A stretch of 64,000 nucleotides of DNA from Gemmatimonas sp. (GCA_023910675.1 JAAVWC010000003.1:124001-188000); one strand, 5' to 3'. Counted from the stretch's first letter, positions 1 to 9,610 are shown. The notes: a model not told the origin generated them from the letters alone. Program-made: numbers and translations.

Positions 1-933
1 GACGACTACTTCTACCCGTATCCCGAGAGCGACCGGCGCGGCCGCGTGGTGCCCTTTCCCGATGCCACGAGCTACGCGCGCTATCGCAAAGCGGGCGGCA
101 CCCTCGACAAGGCCGACTGGCGCCGCGACAACGTGAACACGCTCGTCCGCGAACTCGATGAGGCGGTCCACAAGGCCAAGCCGTGGGTGCGGTTCGGTAT
201 CAGCCCGTTCGGCATCTGGCGACCGGGCTATCCGGCGCAGATCAAGGGATTCGACGCCTACGAAAGGCTGTATGCCGACGCGCGGAAGTGGTTGCGCGAA
301 GGGTGGGTCGATTACTTCACGCCGCAACTCTACTGGCCCACCACCAAGATGGCGCAGTCGTATCCCGTGCTGCTCGACTGGTGGGCCGGCGAGAACGTCC
401 TGCAGCGCCACCTCTGGCCTGGCAACTTCACGTCGCTGGCCGGCGGCCGTGGGTCGACGGCGTTCCCGGTCAGCGACCTGCTCGAGCAGATCCGCCTCAC
501 GCGCCTGCAGTCGGGCGCCAGCGGGAACGTACACTTCAGCATGACCTCGTTCCTGAAGAACCAGGCCGGGATGAACGACACGTTGCAGGAGGGGCCGTAC
601 GCGGCGGCCGCGCTCCCGCCCGCCTCGCCGTGGCTGCCCAATACGCCGCCGCCGGCCCCGGTGCCGCTGCTCCAGCGGGGACGCGAGTCTACGCAGCTCC
701 GCCTAGGGGCGCCCGGGCGGACCGCCCCGTGGCAGTGGGTCGTGAGGCTGCGGACGGACACCGCATGGATTACCATGATACTGCCCGGGGCGACCGACCG
801 GTGGCCGATTCCCCGTGAACTGGCGGCCACCAAAGTCACTGTCTCGGCCGTCAACCGTGTCGGTATCGAGAGCTCGCCTGTGTCGTTGTCGCTCGTGCCT
901 CGTTCCACCACATCGCCCACTGGACGCTTCTGA
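1..933 (+). CDS. GHL10-type glycoside hydrolase-like protein, C-terminal part
   Basis: The frame is open from base 1, so the gene begins upstream of the window and about 310 residues are visible. The segments FGISPFGIWRPGYP and WVDYFTPQLYW are typical of the YngK/GHL10 family (Pfam PF02638), TIM-barrel proteins related to glycoside hydrolases that are usually exported and are thought to act on cell-wall or other polysaccharides. After the barrel (to about residue 210) comes a tail of about 100 residues resembling a fibronectin/Ig-like fold, a common appendage in this family. The stop overlaps the apaG start by one base (TGATG), so the two are probably co-transcribed. Substrate is unknown. Confidence 0.75.
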   Translation, partial: DDYFYPYPESDRRGRVVPFPDATSYARYRKAGGTLDKADWRRDNVNTLVRELDEAVHKAKPWVRFGISPFGIWRPGYPAQIKGFDAYERLYADARKWLREGWVDYFTPQLYWPTTKMAQSYPVLLDWWAGENVLQRHLWPGNFTSLAGGRGSTAFPVSDLLEQIRLTRLQSGASGNVHFSMTSFLKNQAGMNDTLQEGPYAAAALPPASPWLPNTPPPAPVPLLQRGRESTQLRLGAPGRTAPWQWVVRLRTDTAWITMILPGATDRWPIPRELAATKVTVSAVNRVGIESSPVSLSLVPRSTTSPTGRF

Positions 934-1343
934 TGAGCGATCGCGCGCCCTTCTACTATCGCATGACGTCGGGCATCCGCATTACGGTGCGCCCGTCGTA
1001 TCTGCGTGAGCGGTCCAATCCGCTCCTCGGACAGTTCGTGTTTGCGTATCACATCCGTATCGAGAATGTGGGCGACCAGGCGGCGCAGCTTCGCACACGC
1101 CGCTGGCTCATACACGACGAATCGGTCGGCGATACCGTCGTCGAAGGCGAAGGGGTCGTGGGCGAACAGCCGCATCTGCTGCCTGGCCAAATTCACGAGT
1201 ACCGCTCGTTCTGCGTGCTCAAGGCGCCCAACGGCTGGATGGAAGGCACCTACCGCTTCGTGCGGGACGACGGGTCGAGCTTTCTCGCCGTCATCCCTCG
1301 CTTCACGCTCGCCGCAGAGCCGCGCGCCGATACCGTCTCGTAA
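933..1343 (+). CDS. apaG: ApaG-domain protein
   Basis: A 136-residue protein of normal ApaG length. It has the single immunoglobulin-like beta-sandwich, with the typical start ITVRPSYLRERSNP, the central YHIRIENVG strand and the end motif GWMEGTYRFV. ApaG proteins have been linked to Co2+/Mg2+ efflux and diadenosine-tetraphosphate metabolism in enterobacteria, but the biochemical role is unsettled; related domains occur in eukaryotic F-box proteins. The ATG overlaps the stop of the upstream glycosidase-like gene by one base, which suggests translational coupling. Confidence 0.9.
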   Translation: MSDRAPFYYRMTSGIRITVRPSYLRERSNPLLGQFVFAYHIRIENVGDQAAQLRTRRWLIHDESVGDTVVEGEGVVGEQPHLLPGQIHEYRSFCVLKAPNGWMEGTYRFVRDDGSSFLAVIPRFTLAAEPRADTVS

Positions 1344-1361
1344 TCGGCGCGCGGGCGTATA

Positions 1362-1784
1362 TCAGCGGGGCAGGTCGCTCAATCCGATCACACTGCTGAA
1401 GGCGCCGTACAACTGCTCCATGTGCGCGTCGTCGAGCAGGTCGCGTACCAACAGCGCCAGCAGCGCTGCCAACGCGGGCTCTGCCACCGGATCGAGCCCA
1501 TCGAGCGCAGTCTCCTCGGTGGGCTCTGTCGTTTGGGGGGCATCCGCGCGCCGAACCAACTGCAACAGCGGTCCGCTCAGCGCCTGCTGCAGCGGCTCGC
1601 GGCCGCTGCGTTCGATCGCGGTGGCGAGGGCGGATTCGGCGGCGTGGTACACCCGCCCATGCACGCGCGCGGCATACTGCGCGACCACGGCGGCCCGATC
1701 GTGCGCGCCGAGTCCGGCGAAGCGCACGAGGAAGGCGCGGATGGCGGCCGTATTGGGGCCGTAGGGTTGCGTGCGGTCGCTCAC
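1362..1784 (-). CDS. hypothetical protein, helical, 140 aa
   Basis: Alanine- and leucine-rich, predicted mostly helical, with no signal peptide or membrane segment. No family recognised. It overlaps the upstream SDR gene by four bases (ATGA), which strongly supports it as a real gene translated from the same mRNA. It converges on apaG with an 18-base gap. No function is proposed. Confidence 0.6.
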   Translation of the reverse strand: MSDRTQPYGPNTAAIRAFLVRFAGLGAHDRAAVVAQYAARVHGRVYHAAESALATAIERSGREPLQQALSGPLLQLVRRADAPQTTEPTEETALDGLDPVAEPALAALLALLVRDLLDDAHMEQLYGAFSSVIGLSDLPR

Positions 1785-2665
1785 GAGCGCGTCTCCAACC
1801 CGGGGAGCGCGTGGCCAAGCTGGCGCAGCCCCTCAAAAATGTCCCGCACCCGTGGCACAAAGCCGGTTTGCAATAATGCCTCGCTACTGATGCGCTGATT
1901 GCTGCGTCCGCTGCGTACGGCGCCTCTCTGCGTCGCATCGGATGACGAGACCGCCGGCTCCGGCCACCGTCCCGTGAGCGCCTGGGTGATGTCGCGCGCC
2001 TGAACCGGTGTGTTGTCGGTGCAATTGAACAACGCACCGCGACCGGTGGCCGGCATCGCCATCACATGCGCGATGGCCGCAATGACATCGTCGCGCCACG
2101 AGAAGTTGCACCACGTGTCTGGCGGCGTGAGCGCGGCGGCAAAGCGACGCTGCGGATCGCGTCCGGGCCCGTAGAGCCCCGCCGCGCGCAGCACGGTCAC
2201 GGCCCGCGCCGGCGTTGCCGCCGACATGATGGCGAGTTCGGCGTCCATGAGTGCCTGAACGCGATCGTTGGTGGGCATGATGAGCGTTCGCTCGTCCACG
2301 GCGCTGCCGTCCTGCCGGTCGTAAATGCCGGTACTCGAGACGTAGACCACGGCACGTGTCTCGAGCGCCTCGGCAAGCTGCGCCACACCACGCGCGGCGG
2401 CCGGGTACATGTCATAGCTGTCGCCGCGGGCGCTCGACGGTGCGACGCAGACCACGATCTGCGCCACCGTCGCCGGGAGCGCCTGCAACAGCGCACGATC
2501 CTCGCGGCCGCGCGTGATATCGCCGGTGACTGCGGTGCATCCCGGCGGGGCGTCGCGGCCGCTGCGCGACAGCGTGAACACCGTCGTCGACTCGCGATGG
2601 GCCAGTGCCGTCGCGGCTGGCGCTCCGAGCCATCCCGGACCGACCAATAATGCGTTACCGGACAT
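1781..2665 (-). CDS. NAD(P)-binding SDR/epimerase-like protein
   Basis: A 294-residue extended-SDR protein. The N-terminal nucleotide-binding loop is GPGWLGAPAATALA, a GxGxxG variant (GxGWLG) seen in the YeeZ-like group. The catalytic-type segment VVYVSSTGIYDRQDG is followed by LRAAGLYGPGR. The active-site YxxxK is not clear, as in many YeeZ relatives. Cytosolic; substrate unknown. It is first in a two-gene operon with the 140-aa protein downstream, and separated by 18 bases from the TPR gene upstream on the same strand. Confidence 0.75.
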   Translation of the reverse strand: MSGNALLVGPGWLGAPAATALAHRESTTVFTLSRSGRDAPPGCTAVTGDITRGREDRALLQALPATVAQIVVCVAPSSARGDSYDMYPAAARGVAQLAEALETRAVVYVSSTGIYDRQDGSAVDERTLIMPTNDRVQALMDAELAIMSAATPARAVTVLRAAGLYGPGRDPQRRFAAALTPPDTWCNFSWRDDVIAAIAHVMAMPATGRGALFNCTDNTPVQARDITQALTGRWPEPAVSSSDATQRGAVRSGRSNQRISSEALLQTGFVPRVRDIFEGLRQLGHALPGLETRS

Positions 2666-2683
2666 CGTGGCGAGCGGCGCGGG

Positions 2684-4183
2684 CTACTTGAGCAGGAAGT
2701 ACGCAGCGGCACCACCCGCTGCGGCGAGAGCGCCGGCGATGATGGCGATGAGCTTGCCGGAGCCGGACGTTGCTTTAGCGCTTGCTGGCATCACGACGCG
2801 CTCCTCAGCGGTCCGACGCGTAGGCTGCTCGGTCGATGCCAACGGTGCTACCGGCGCGGAGTGCGGCGAGGGGGTAAGCGCCGTAAGCGGAGGGGAGGTG
2901 CCTACCATGTCGGCCATCGGTGCAATACCCCGTGTGGAGCCCGACGACACGATCGTCGTCGGTTCGGCACTCACCGTTGGCGGCTCGATGACACTCGGCA
3001 TCTCCGGCAGCGCGTCGGGGAAAGGTGAGGACACGGGCGGGGCCTGCAGCAACGGCGCCTCCTCCATGTCATCGATCACACCGTGCGCCACGGTGAAGTC
3101 CAGCATCAAGCCGCTGTCGACCACGGGGAGGTCGATGGGATCCGCTTCGGCACGAATCGAAAGCGGTGTCGCCAGCGACAGATCCATGGCGTCGAGTGGC
3201 CCCGCGAACGGTGCGGCCACCGGCACCGGCACTGGATCGTGCGCGGCCGGCGCACTGTCGGCGAGGTCGAACGAGAAGTTGGCGAAGGCGTCGAAGGGGT
3301 CCGGAATGTCGGCGAGGTCGACCGTCTCTTCGGCAATGAGCAGGGGCGGCTCGATGGGCGTGCTCACCGGAATGAGCGGCACACCGCAGGGGGTGGTGCG
3401 CAAGAGCACATCGGTCACCGCCACCGCATCGCGCAGCGGTTGATCGTCCCATTCGTCGTGCGCTTCGATGGACGCGTGCGCGTACACCCGCGACGCGAGA
3501 TCGCCTTCGAAGGCCGACTGCGTTTCCGGCGTCTCGAGGGCCACCGTAGCGACGGGCCTCTCCGCCGCCGCGTGACGCTGCTGACGTGAACGCGCCGTCG
3601 CCACCCGCGCTAGCAGCTGCTCGGCGCGCGTGGTACTCATGTCGTGCGCGTCGAGCAGCGCGTGCAACCGGATGAGCAGCGGTTCGGCGTTTGCGGGTGA
3701 CCCGGCGACCAACGCAATCCGCGCCGCATTTTCGAGCACGATGGCCAGACGCGCGTCGTCTTCACCGACATGATGCTCGACGGCATAAATGGCGCGCTGC
3801 ACGAGCGTGCGCGCCTCGTCCACGCGACCGCGTGAGGCCAGCAGGACGGCGAGGTCCATGCGAGCCCGCGCCACCGGCATCGCGTCTTCGCCGGCAATGG
3901 CCACACGCAGGGCACAGACCCGCTGCGCATGCTGCAGCGCCTCGTCCAGGCGTCCGACACGAAAGTTGGCCTGCGCCAGATTGCTCAGAATCAGCGCCAA
4001 CGGCTCGTGGTGGCCGCGGGTCGACGGCAACGAACGTGCAAGGGCATCGGCGGCTGCAGCAAAGGCTTCGCACGCCTCGCCCCAGTCTCCGTCGGCCGCG
4101 AGTGCCAATCCGCGGTCGTTGTCCTGCATCCATCCCTCTGGGCCGAAGCGCGAGGAGATGTCGTTCGCAAAAAAGTCAGGCAT
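2684..4183 (-). CDS. TPR protein with C-terminal membrane anchor
   Basis: A 499-residue protein. Residues 20-200 form tetratricopeptide-type helical pairs (for example GRLDEALQHAQRVCALR and GRVDEARTLVQRAIYAV). The middle, about 220-450, is low-complexity and acidic/Pro-rich, probably disordered. The C-terminus ends in a single hydrophobic helix (LIAIIAGALAAAGGAAAYFLLK) followed by the stop, so it is a tail-anchored protein with the TPR part in the cytoplasm. It is likely an adaptor; partner unknown. Divergent from the lipoprotein at 4403. Confidence 0.65.
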   Translation of the reverse strand: MPDFFANDISSRFGPEGWMQDNDRGLALAADGDWGEACEAFAAAADALARSLPSTRGHHEPLALILSNLAQANFRVGRLDEALQHAQRVCALRVAIAGEDAMPVARARMDLAVLLASRGRVDEARTLVQRAIYAVEHHVGEDDARLAIVLENAARIALVAGSPANAEPLLIRLHALLDAHDMSTTRAEQLLARVATARSRQQRHAAAERPVATVALETPETQSAFEGDLASRVYAHASIEAHDEWDDQPLRDAVAVTDVLLRTTPCGVPLIPVSTPIEPPLLIAEETVDLADIPDPFDAFANFSFDLADSAPAAHDPVPVPVAAPFAGPLDAMDLSLATPLSIRAEADPIDLPVVDSGLMLDFTVAHGVIDDMEEAPLLQAPPVSSPFPDALPEMPSVIEPPTVSAEPTTIVSSGSTRGIAPMADMVGTSPPLTALTPSPHSAPVAPLASTEQPTRRTAEERVVMPASAKATSGSGKLIAIIAGALAAAGGAAAYFLLK

Positions 4184-4402
4184 GCATTGGTTGACGCGCC
4201 GTAGGGGCGGAGGTCACCGCTGTGAGGCGATATGTGCCGGGAGTGTAATGGGTATGCACGGTGGATCACGGTGTGGCGTGCCGCAGCTGTACGCGAACGG
4301 GAGCGGTTCATCCCAGCCAGGCGTCGCTGAACCGCTCACCTAGATCGGAATATGCCACGATTGCTCGTTGACGTCATGCACTCTGACCGTAGTTTCACGG
4401 TC

Positions 4403-5290
4403 ATGCGCTTTCGACACCTTTTTTCTCCCTGGCTGCCGCGCGGCGGCGCCCTGCGGTCATCCCCTGTGCCAGGTCGTGTGCTCGCCGCTGTCGCGCTTGG
4501 AGCGCTGACGGCCTGCGGCGGGCTCACCGACGGCAGCGTCACCGTCAAAGGCGACGTCGAAGGGTTGGATACCCTCGCGCTGCGTGGGGATTCGCTCCTG
4601 GCGCAGGCAGAATGGACACCGGAGCAGTTCGATGCCATGAAGCGTGAGGTGCAGGAGGAAATCTCGAAGGCGCTGCGCGATTCGCTGGGAGGGACGCTTT
4701 CTGGTGGCTCGCCTGATGGAACGTCGCGTGATGCCAACGGGGACGCACGCAGGGCCGCCGACAGCGCGGTGCGGCGGGCGACTCTCACGGTGTCACAGTC
4801 GGTGGGCTCCGCCATGTCACGTCGCGCGCACGCCCGTGGCGATTCGATGGCCAGGGCGTTCGCCGCACAATTGGCTGGGGCAACCACCGGAGGCGATCGC
4901 GCGCGAGGTGATACGGTGCGCGGTCAACTGGTGTGGCAGGGCGAGGAGCCAGCGCGCGTGGTCGTGCTGCGCACCGGCACCACCACGACCTCGTTGAGCG
5001 GCATGGCCACCACCGGCATGTCCAAGCTCGTGGGGAGCGAGGTCGTCGTGCGCGGCGTGCGCCTCACCCCGCGCGACGTGGTGGTATCGGACTATTTCGT
5101 TCGCGCGGCCGATGGTGTGCCGGCATATGATGGCACGCTGCTCCCCGACGGATCGCTGCGCCTTACCGACGGCAACGGTATCAAGCGCGTGCCGTTGCCC
5201 ACCGCCTTGCAGGGAATGTCGGGGGCCCGCGTGTGGGTCGCCGTGCAAGGCGGAAAACCGTTCGCCTTCGGCGTCATTCCCACACGCTGA
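4403..5290 (+). CDS. putative lipoprotein of unknown function
   Basis: Starting at the ATG at 4403 gives MRFRHLF and a signal peptide ending in a lipobox (GALTAC|GG), so a mature lipid-anchored protein of about 260 residues is predicted. The frame also extends to an ATG at 4352, but that would add 17 residues before a normal signal peptide. The middle contains helical, charged segments; the C-terminal 110 residues look like beta structure (VLRTGTTTTSLSG, VVVRGVRLTPRDVVVSDYF). No family recognised. Convergent with ybbP; the stop codons are 15 bases apart. Confidence 0.6.
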   Translation: MRFRHLFSPWLPRGGALRSSPVPGRVLAAVALGALTACGGLTDGSVTVKGDVEGLDTLALRGDSLLAQAEWTPEQFDAMKREVQEEISKALRDSLGGTLSGGSPDGTSRDANGDARRAADSAVRRATLTVSQSVGSAMSRRAHARGDSMARAFAAQLAGATTGGDRARGDTVRGQLVWQGEEPARVVVLRTGTTTTSLSGMATTGMSKLVGSEVVVRGVRLTPRDVVVSDYFVRAADGVPAYDGTLLPDGSLRLTDGNGIKRVPLPTALQGMSGARVWVAVQGGKPFAFGVIPTR

Positions 5291-5305
5291 TTCCAGTCGC
5301 GGTAC

Positions 5306-8089
5306 TTAGCCTGGATCGCGAATCGCCATCATGGGCGTCTCGCGATACACATCGCGCGATGTGATCAGGCCAATAGTCATCGTGAGCAGCAACATCCCCA
5401 CCGCAATAAGAAGCGTGGGGCCAATCGCCGGATCGAACGGATCGTCGAAGACAAAGCGCGCAATCGCCCACGCGCCACCGAACGACAGCAGCATGCCCGT
5501 GAGCGCCCCCAGGGCGCCGAGGGCACCATACTCCGCGAGCAATACGCGCGCGACCTGTGCCCGTGACGCGCCCAATGTGCGCAACAGGACCCCTTCGCGC
5601 AGTCGTGCACGACGCGTGGCGGCCACAGCGCTGAACAGCACGGGCACCCCCATGGCCAACGAGAAGAGGCCGAGGAAGCGGATGGCGAGCGTGACGCGAT
5701 CGATGATCGAGCCGATGGTTTGTTTGACCAGCGTCAGGTCGAGGCTCGACACGTTGGGGTACCGACGTACGACGTCGCGTTGCATGGCGGCGAGCGCCGC
5801 ACCGGGCGGGACGTTGGCCACGATCACGTACTGCTGAGGAGCACGGCGCAGCGCGGCCGGTTCGAACACGGCAAAGAAGTTGGCCTCGAAACGGCCCCAG
5901 TTCACTTCGCGTGTACTCGTGAGCACCGTCACCACGGGCACACCCTGCACATTCCACGTGATCGTGTCGCCAAGCTTCACGCTGAGTTGCTCGGCAAGAC
6001 TGCGTTCGAGCGACACGAAGTAGGGGAGGTCGGGGTTCGCCGCGCGGGCGGTGCGGCGCGCCGCCGAGTCGGAAAACCATGTCCCCGTCAGCAGCTTCTC
6101 CGACGGTTGCATCTCCTGTCGGTAGGTCGAACGATATTCGCGGCGCAGCGCCCAGCCGGCACGCTGCACGGTGGTGTCGGCCTGGAGCTTGGCGACCGTC
6201 ACGCCGTTGATGGCATCCACGCGCATGGTGACAATGGGCGTCTGCTGTACGATGGGATGCTGGCGCGCGCGCAACATGGAGTCGAGCGGCGCAGCCTGAT
6301 CATCCTGCACATCGAAAAGCAGCAGATTGCCGGCCGCGGCGTCGGCGGTGGTTTGCACGCGCCCCAACAGATTGGCCTGCACGAGATACACGGTGCTCAG
6401 CAGGAACGCACCAAAGCCCAGCGCCAGCGTGACGGCGCGCGTCTGATTGGCGGGGCGGTGCAGGTTGGCAATGCCTTGACGCAACGGGAACGGCCACGAC
6501 GGCCGCGTGGAACGACGCGCCACCGCAATGAGCGCCGTCGCGGCAACCCACAGCACCAGCACCACGCCAATGATGCCGCCGGTCATCGCGAGTCCGTCAC
6601 GCACCGATTCAATACGCGACAGCACGATGCCCACGATGCTCGACACGAGCAGCGCATCGACCACCAGACGCGCGGGGTCTTTCCATTCGCTCGGCAGCGA
6701 TGCGGGGTCGGCGTTACGGCGAATGGCCTGCAACGGCGACACGCGGCGCAGCGCCAGCAACGGGCGCAACGCAAACACCAGCGATACCCACACGCCCGTC
6801 GCGAGCCCCAGCAGCAACGGGCGCGGCTCGAGCTGGATGATGACGTCGACGGGGAGGAACTCGCCCATCACACGCGGCAGCAGAAACTGAATGGCGACGC
6901 CCAACGCGGCACCGGCACTGGCACCAACGAGACCCATCGCGCCGGCCTGCACGATGTACAGCGCGAGCACCTGTCGGCTGGTGGCGCCAAGGCAGCGCAG
7001 CACCGCCACCGTGTCGATCTTGGCGGAGACGAAAGCATTGACGCCGCTGGCCACACCGATGCCGCCAAGCAGCAGCGCAATGAGGCCGATGATGCTGAGG
7101 AAGTCGGCGAGTCGTGCGACGGCTTCGGTGAAGTCGCGCTCCGTATCCGCGACCGTACGCACGCGTACGCGGGTCTTGGGTTGGGCGAGCGTGGCGGGCG
7201 GCCTGCCGCCAGCCGTTGTGGCGGTTGCGGCGGCGCCAACGGCTGCGCTGTCCGTCGCGACCACCGGTGCCTGAACGCTGAGCGTATCGCGCGGCGGTTC
7301 GTCCCCTTCGCCCCCGGGGCCGGCACTCGCGCGCTTCCCCGACGCTTCCTGCGCTTCAATACGCGCGGCCTCCACCGGATCGATGCGGCGGCGGAGCGCC
7401 TTCGCGATCTGCGCCGCGTTCTTCGGTGTACCCTGCGTCGCGGAGAGTCGCAGCACCGTTTCGTATTCGGCGCGACTGCCGAACGACAGCAGCGCCATCT
7501 TGGCGAGCCACTTGTCGGAGACGTACACGCGTGGCCCGATCACCGACGCAATGCCGGCGTCGCCGGGCACGTTGCGCAGCGTCCCGCCAATGATGAACGT
7601 CTGTTGTCCAAGCTTGAGGCGGTCACCCACCGATGCCTCGAGCGCAATGAGCAGTGACGCGTCGACGAACACCACGCTGTCATCGTGCACGCGCGACCAG
7701 CCATTGGCCGGATCGGTTTCGATGGCGCCGTAGAACGGGTACCCCGGCGAGACCGCGCGTACCTGAACGAGGCGCGTGTTTCCCGACGGATCGGCCAGCG
7801 CCATGGAGGCAAACGTGGTCACGCGCGACGACGGCACCCCGGCGTTGCGCAGCGAGTCGACGAGCGTGTCCACCACCGCCGGAAATGTCGCCCGCGCCGA
7901 GAGCGCCATGTCACCGCCCAACAGGGTGCGCGACTGATCGCGGATGGAACGCGTCACATTGCCCGCGAACGAATCGATGGCCACGAGTGCCGCCACACCG
8001 AACGCGATACTCGACATGTACAACGCGAGCCGACGCCGCGCGGTGCGGCTTTCGCGCCACGCGAGGCGGAGCAGAGCCTGCGCGGTCAT
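5306..8089 (-). CDS. ybbP: YbbP-like ABC transporter permease (double FtsX)
   Basis: A 927-residue inner-membrane protein. It has an N-terminal membrane helix (SSIAFGVAALVAIDSF), a large MacB-type periplasmic domain, and two FtsX-like four-helix units: about residues 330-530 and the last 130 residues. This is the size and order of E. coli YbbP, the permease of the YbbAP exporter. About 60 residues rich in Gly/Ala/Thr (near 260-310) form an inserted linker in the first periplasmic domain. It overlaps the ATPase gene ybbA by four bases (ATGA). The substrate of YbbAP is not settled; links to fatty-acid or lipid-type compounds rest on its neighbour tesA. Confidence 0.9.
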   Translation of the reverse strand: MTAQALLRLAWRESRTARRRLALYMSSIAFGVAALVAIDSFAGNVTRSIRDQSRTLLGGDMALSARATFPAVVDTLVDSLRNAGVPSSRVTTFASMALADPSGNTRLVQVRAVSPGYPFYGAIETDPANGWSRVHDDSVVFVDASLLIALEASVGDRLKLGQQTFIIGGTLRNVPGDAGIASVIGPRVYVSDKWLAKMALLSFGSRAEYETVLRLSATQGTPKNAAQIAKALRRRIDPVEAARIEAQEASGKRASAGPGGEGDEPPRDTLSVQAPVVATDSAAVGAAATATTAGGRPPATLAQPKTRVRVRTVADTERDFTEAVARLADFLSIIGLIALLLGGIGVASGVNAFVSAKIDTVAVLRCLGATSRQVLALYIVQAGAMGLVGASAGAALGVAIQFLLPRVMGEFLPVDVIIQLEPRPLLLGLATGVWVSLVFALRPLLALRRVSPLQAIRRNADPASLPSEWKDPARLVVDALLVSSIVGIVLSRIESVRDGLAMTGGIIGVVLVLWVAATALIAVARRSTRPSWPFPLRQGIANLHRPANQTRAVTLALGFGAFLLSTVYLVQANLLGRVQTTADAAAGNLLLFDVQDDQAAPLDSMLRARQHPIVQQTPIVTMRVDAINGVTVAKLQADTTVQRAGWALRREYRSTYRQEMQPSEKLLTGTWFSDSAARRTARAANPDLPYFVSLERSLAEQLSVKLGDTITWNVQGVPVVTVLTSTREVNWGRFEANFFAVFEPAALRRAPQQYVIVANVPPGAALAAMQRDVVRRYPNVSSLDLTLVKQTIGSIIDRVTLAIRFLGLFSLAMGVPVLFSAVAATRRARLREGVLLRTLGASRAQVARVLLAEYGALGALGALTGMLLSFGGAWAIARFVFDDPFDPAIGPTLLIAVGMLLLTMTIGLITSRDVYRETPMMAIRDPG

Positions 8090-8829
8090 GCGGTGGCGGG
8101 TTCGGGATGCGGCTCGCGGCGCTGATCGTCGGCGGGCCGCGTGTCGTGCACATGATGCACGTCTTCGACGATGACCCCATCGCGCAGGCGAATGGTGCGC
8201 TGCGTGCGCGCGGCGAGGGCGGCGTCGTGCGTGACGAGCACGATGGTGCAGCCGCGTTCGCGGTTGAGCGCCTGCAGCAACTCCACGATGCGCTCGCCGG
8301 TGGTGCCGTCGAGATTACCGGTGGGTTCGTCGGCGAAGAGAATTTTGGGGTCGTTCACGAACGCGCGCGCCAGCGCCACGCGCTGCTGCTCGCCGCCGGA
8401 GAGCTGTTGTGGAAAGTGGTCGAGCCGGTCGCCGAGTCCCACGCGCACCAGCAGGTCGCGGGCGCGGGCTGCGGCGTCGCGCGTGCCCACCATGCCGGCG
8501 AGTTCGAGCGGCACCTGCACATTTTCGAGGGCCGTAAGCGTGGGGATCAATTGAAAGCTTTGGAAGACGAATCCAACTTTCGCGCCACGCAGTTTCGCGC
8601 GGGCGTCCTCGTCGAGGCTGCCGAAGTCGACGCCGTCGAGGGACACTGTGCCGCGCGACGGGGTATCGAGTCCGGCGAGCAGGCCGAGTAACGTGGTCTT
8701 TCCGCTGCCGGAGGGGCCGACGATGGAAACAAACGCGCCGGCTGGCACGTCGAAGGTCACATCACGCAGCACCGTCAGCGGCTGAGTGCCGCTGAGATAC
8801 TCTTTGGTCAACCCACGGGCAACGAGCAT
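8086..8829 (-). CDS. ybbA: YbbA/LolD-type ABC transporter ATP-binding protein
   Basis: A 247-residue ATPase with all the expected motifs: Walker A GPSGSGKTT, Q-loop VFQSF, signature LSGGEQQR, Walker B ILFADEPT and the switch His in VTHD. The frame is open further upstream, but homology starts at MLVARGLTKEYLSG (ATG 8829), so the upstream 187 codons are antisense to tesA and are left out. Pairs with the YbbP-like permease through an ATGA overlap. The gene order ybbP-ybbA with divergent tesA matches E. coli. Confidence 0.92.
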   Translation of the reverse strand: MLVARGLTKEYLSGTQPLTVLRDVTFDVPAGAFVSIVGPSGSGKTTLLGLLAGLDTPSRGTVSLDGVDFGSLDEDARAKLRGAKVGFVFQSFQLIPTLTALENVQVPLELAGMVGTRDAAARARDLLVRVGLGDRLDHFPQQLSGGEQQRVALARAFVNDPKILFADEPTGNLDGTTGERIVELLQALNRERGCTIVLVTHDAALAARTQRTIRLRDGVIVEDVHHVHDTRPADDQRREPHPEPATA

Positions 8830-9610
8830 GCGATTGCAGAAGAGAGAGAGGGGAGTGCGTCGGAGCTGGCGTCGTCCGGGCGCGCTGGTCCTGGCCTGCG
8901 CGGCCCTGCTGGGCGCGTGCACCGGCCGCGGGGATGCCGCGGCCACCTCCGGAACCAACGGTTCGGCTGTCGCTGGAGATTCAGGCAATGTGGCGGCGTC
9001 GGGCGCCCCCGGTGGTGAGAATACACCGCCAGTCGCGGGAACGGTCGCGCGGGTGGTCATGCTGGGCACGAGCCTCACGGCCGGGCTCGGGCTCGACCCG
9101 GAGCGTGCGTATCCGGCGTTGCTGCAGGCGAAGGCCGATTCGGCGGGGCTCAAGGTGCGTATCGTGAACGCGGGGCTCAGTGGCGAGACCTCGGCCGGGG
9201 CGCTGCGGCGGGCGGCGTGGGTGCTCGACCAGCCGGCCTCGCTCGTGGTGCTGGAGGTGGGGGCGAACGATGGCCTTCGGGGAGTGGACCCGGACACGAC
9301 GTACGCGAACATCGTGAAGCTGGTGGAGGCGGTGCGGCGGACGCGTCCTGAGGCGAAGCTGGCGTTGGTGCAGATGGAGGCGCCGCCCAATTTCGGGAAG
9401 GACTACACGACGCGCTTTCGCGCGACCTACGTGCGGGCAGCGGTGGCCACCGGCGTGCCGCTGTGGCCGTTCCTGCTCGACCGCGTGGCGGGGGTGTCGC
9501 GGCTCAATCAGGGAGATGGAATCCACCCCAACGAGGAGGGCTCCAAGGTTGTGGCGGCGACGGTGTGGGCGGCCATGGAGCCGGCACTGCGGGCATTTGC
9601 CAATCCCTGA
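8828..9610 (+). CDS. tesA: TesA-like SGNH/GDSL esterase (lysophospholipase/thioesterase), lipoprotein
   Basis: An SGNH hydrolase with block I GTSLTAGLG (catalytic Ser), block III GANDGLRG and block V DGIHPNEEG (catalytic Asp-His). The signal peptide ends in a lipobox (LLGAC|TG), so it is predicted to be anchored in a membrane facing the periplasm, followed by a Gly/Ala/Ser-rich linker. ATG 8828 shares its bases with the ybbA start (palindromic CATG). An alternative GTG at 8855 follows a purine-rich GAGAGAGAGGGGA stretch and gives a more normal signal peptide (VRRSWRRPG), so that start may be the real one. TesA enzymes cleave acyl esters and thioesters. Confidence 0.88.
   Translation: MRLQKRERGVRRSWRRPGALVLACAALLGACTGRGDAAATSGTNGSAVAGDSGNVAASGAPGGENTPPVAGTVARVVMLGTSLTAGLGLDPERAYPALLQAKADSAGLKVRIVNAGLSGETSAGALRRAAWVLDQPASLVVLEVGANDGLRGVDPDTTYANIVKLVEAVRRTRPEAKLALVQMEAPPNFGKDYTTRFRATYVRAAVATGVPLWPFLLDRVAGVSRLNQGDGIHPNEEGSKVVAATVWAAMEPALRAFANP

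Noticed and set aside
1303..2037. 244-codon minus frame overlapping the SDR and 140-aa genes
   Set aside because: Arg-rich translation in a shifted frame of two coupled genes with coherent proteins.
5720..7657. 645-codon open frame on plus
   Set aside because: Fully antisense to ybbP, His/Arg-rich low-complexity translation, no family; a GC-bias shadow.
8830..9390. 187-codon N-terminal extension of ybbA
   Set aside because: Antisense to tesA and unlike any ABC ATPase; homology begins at 8829.
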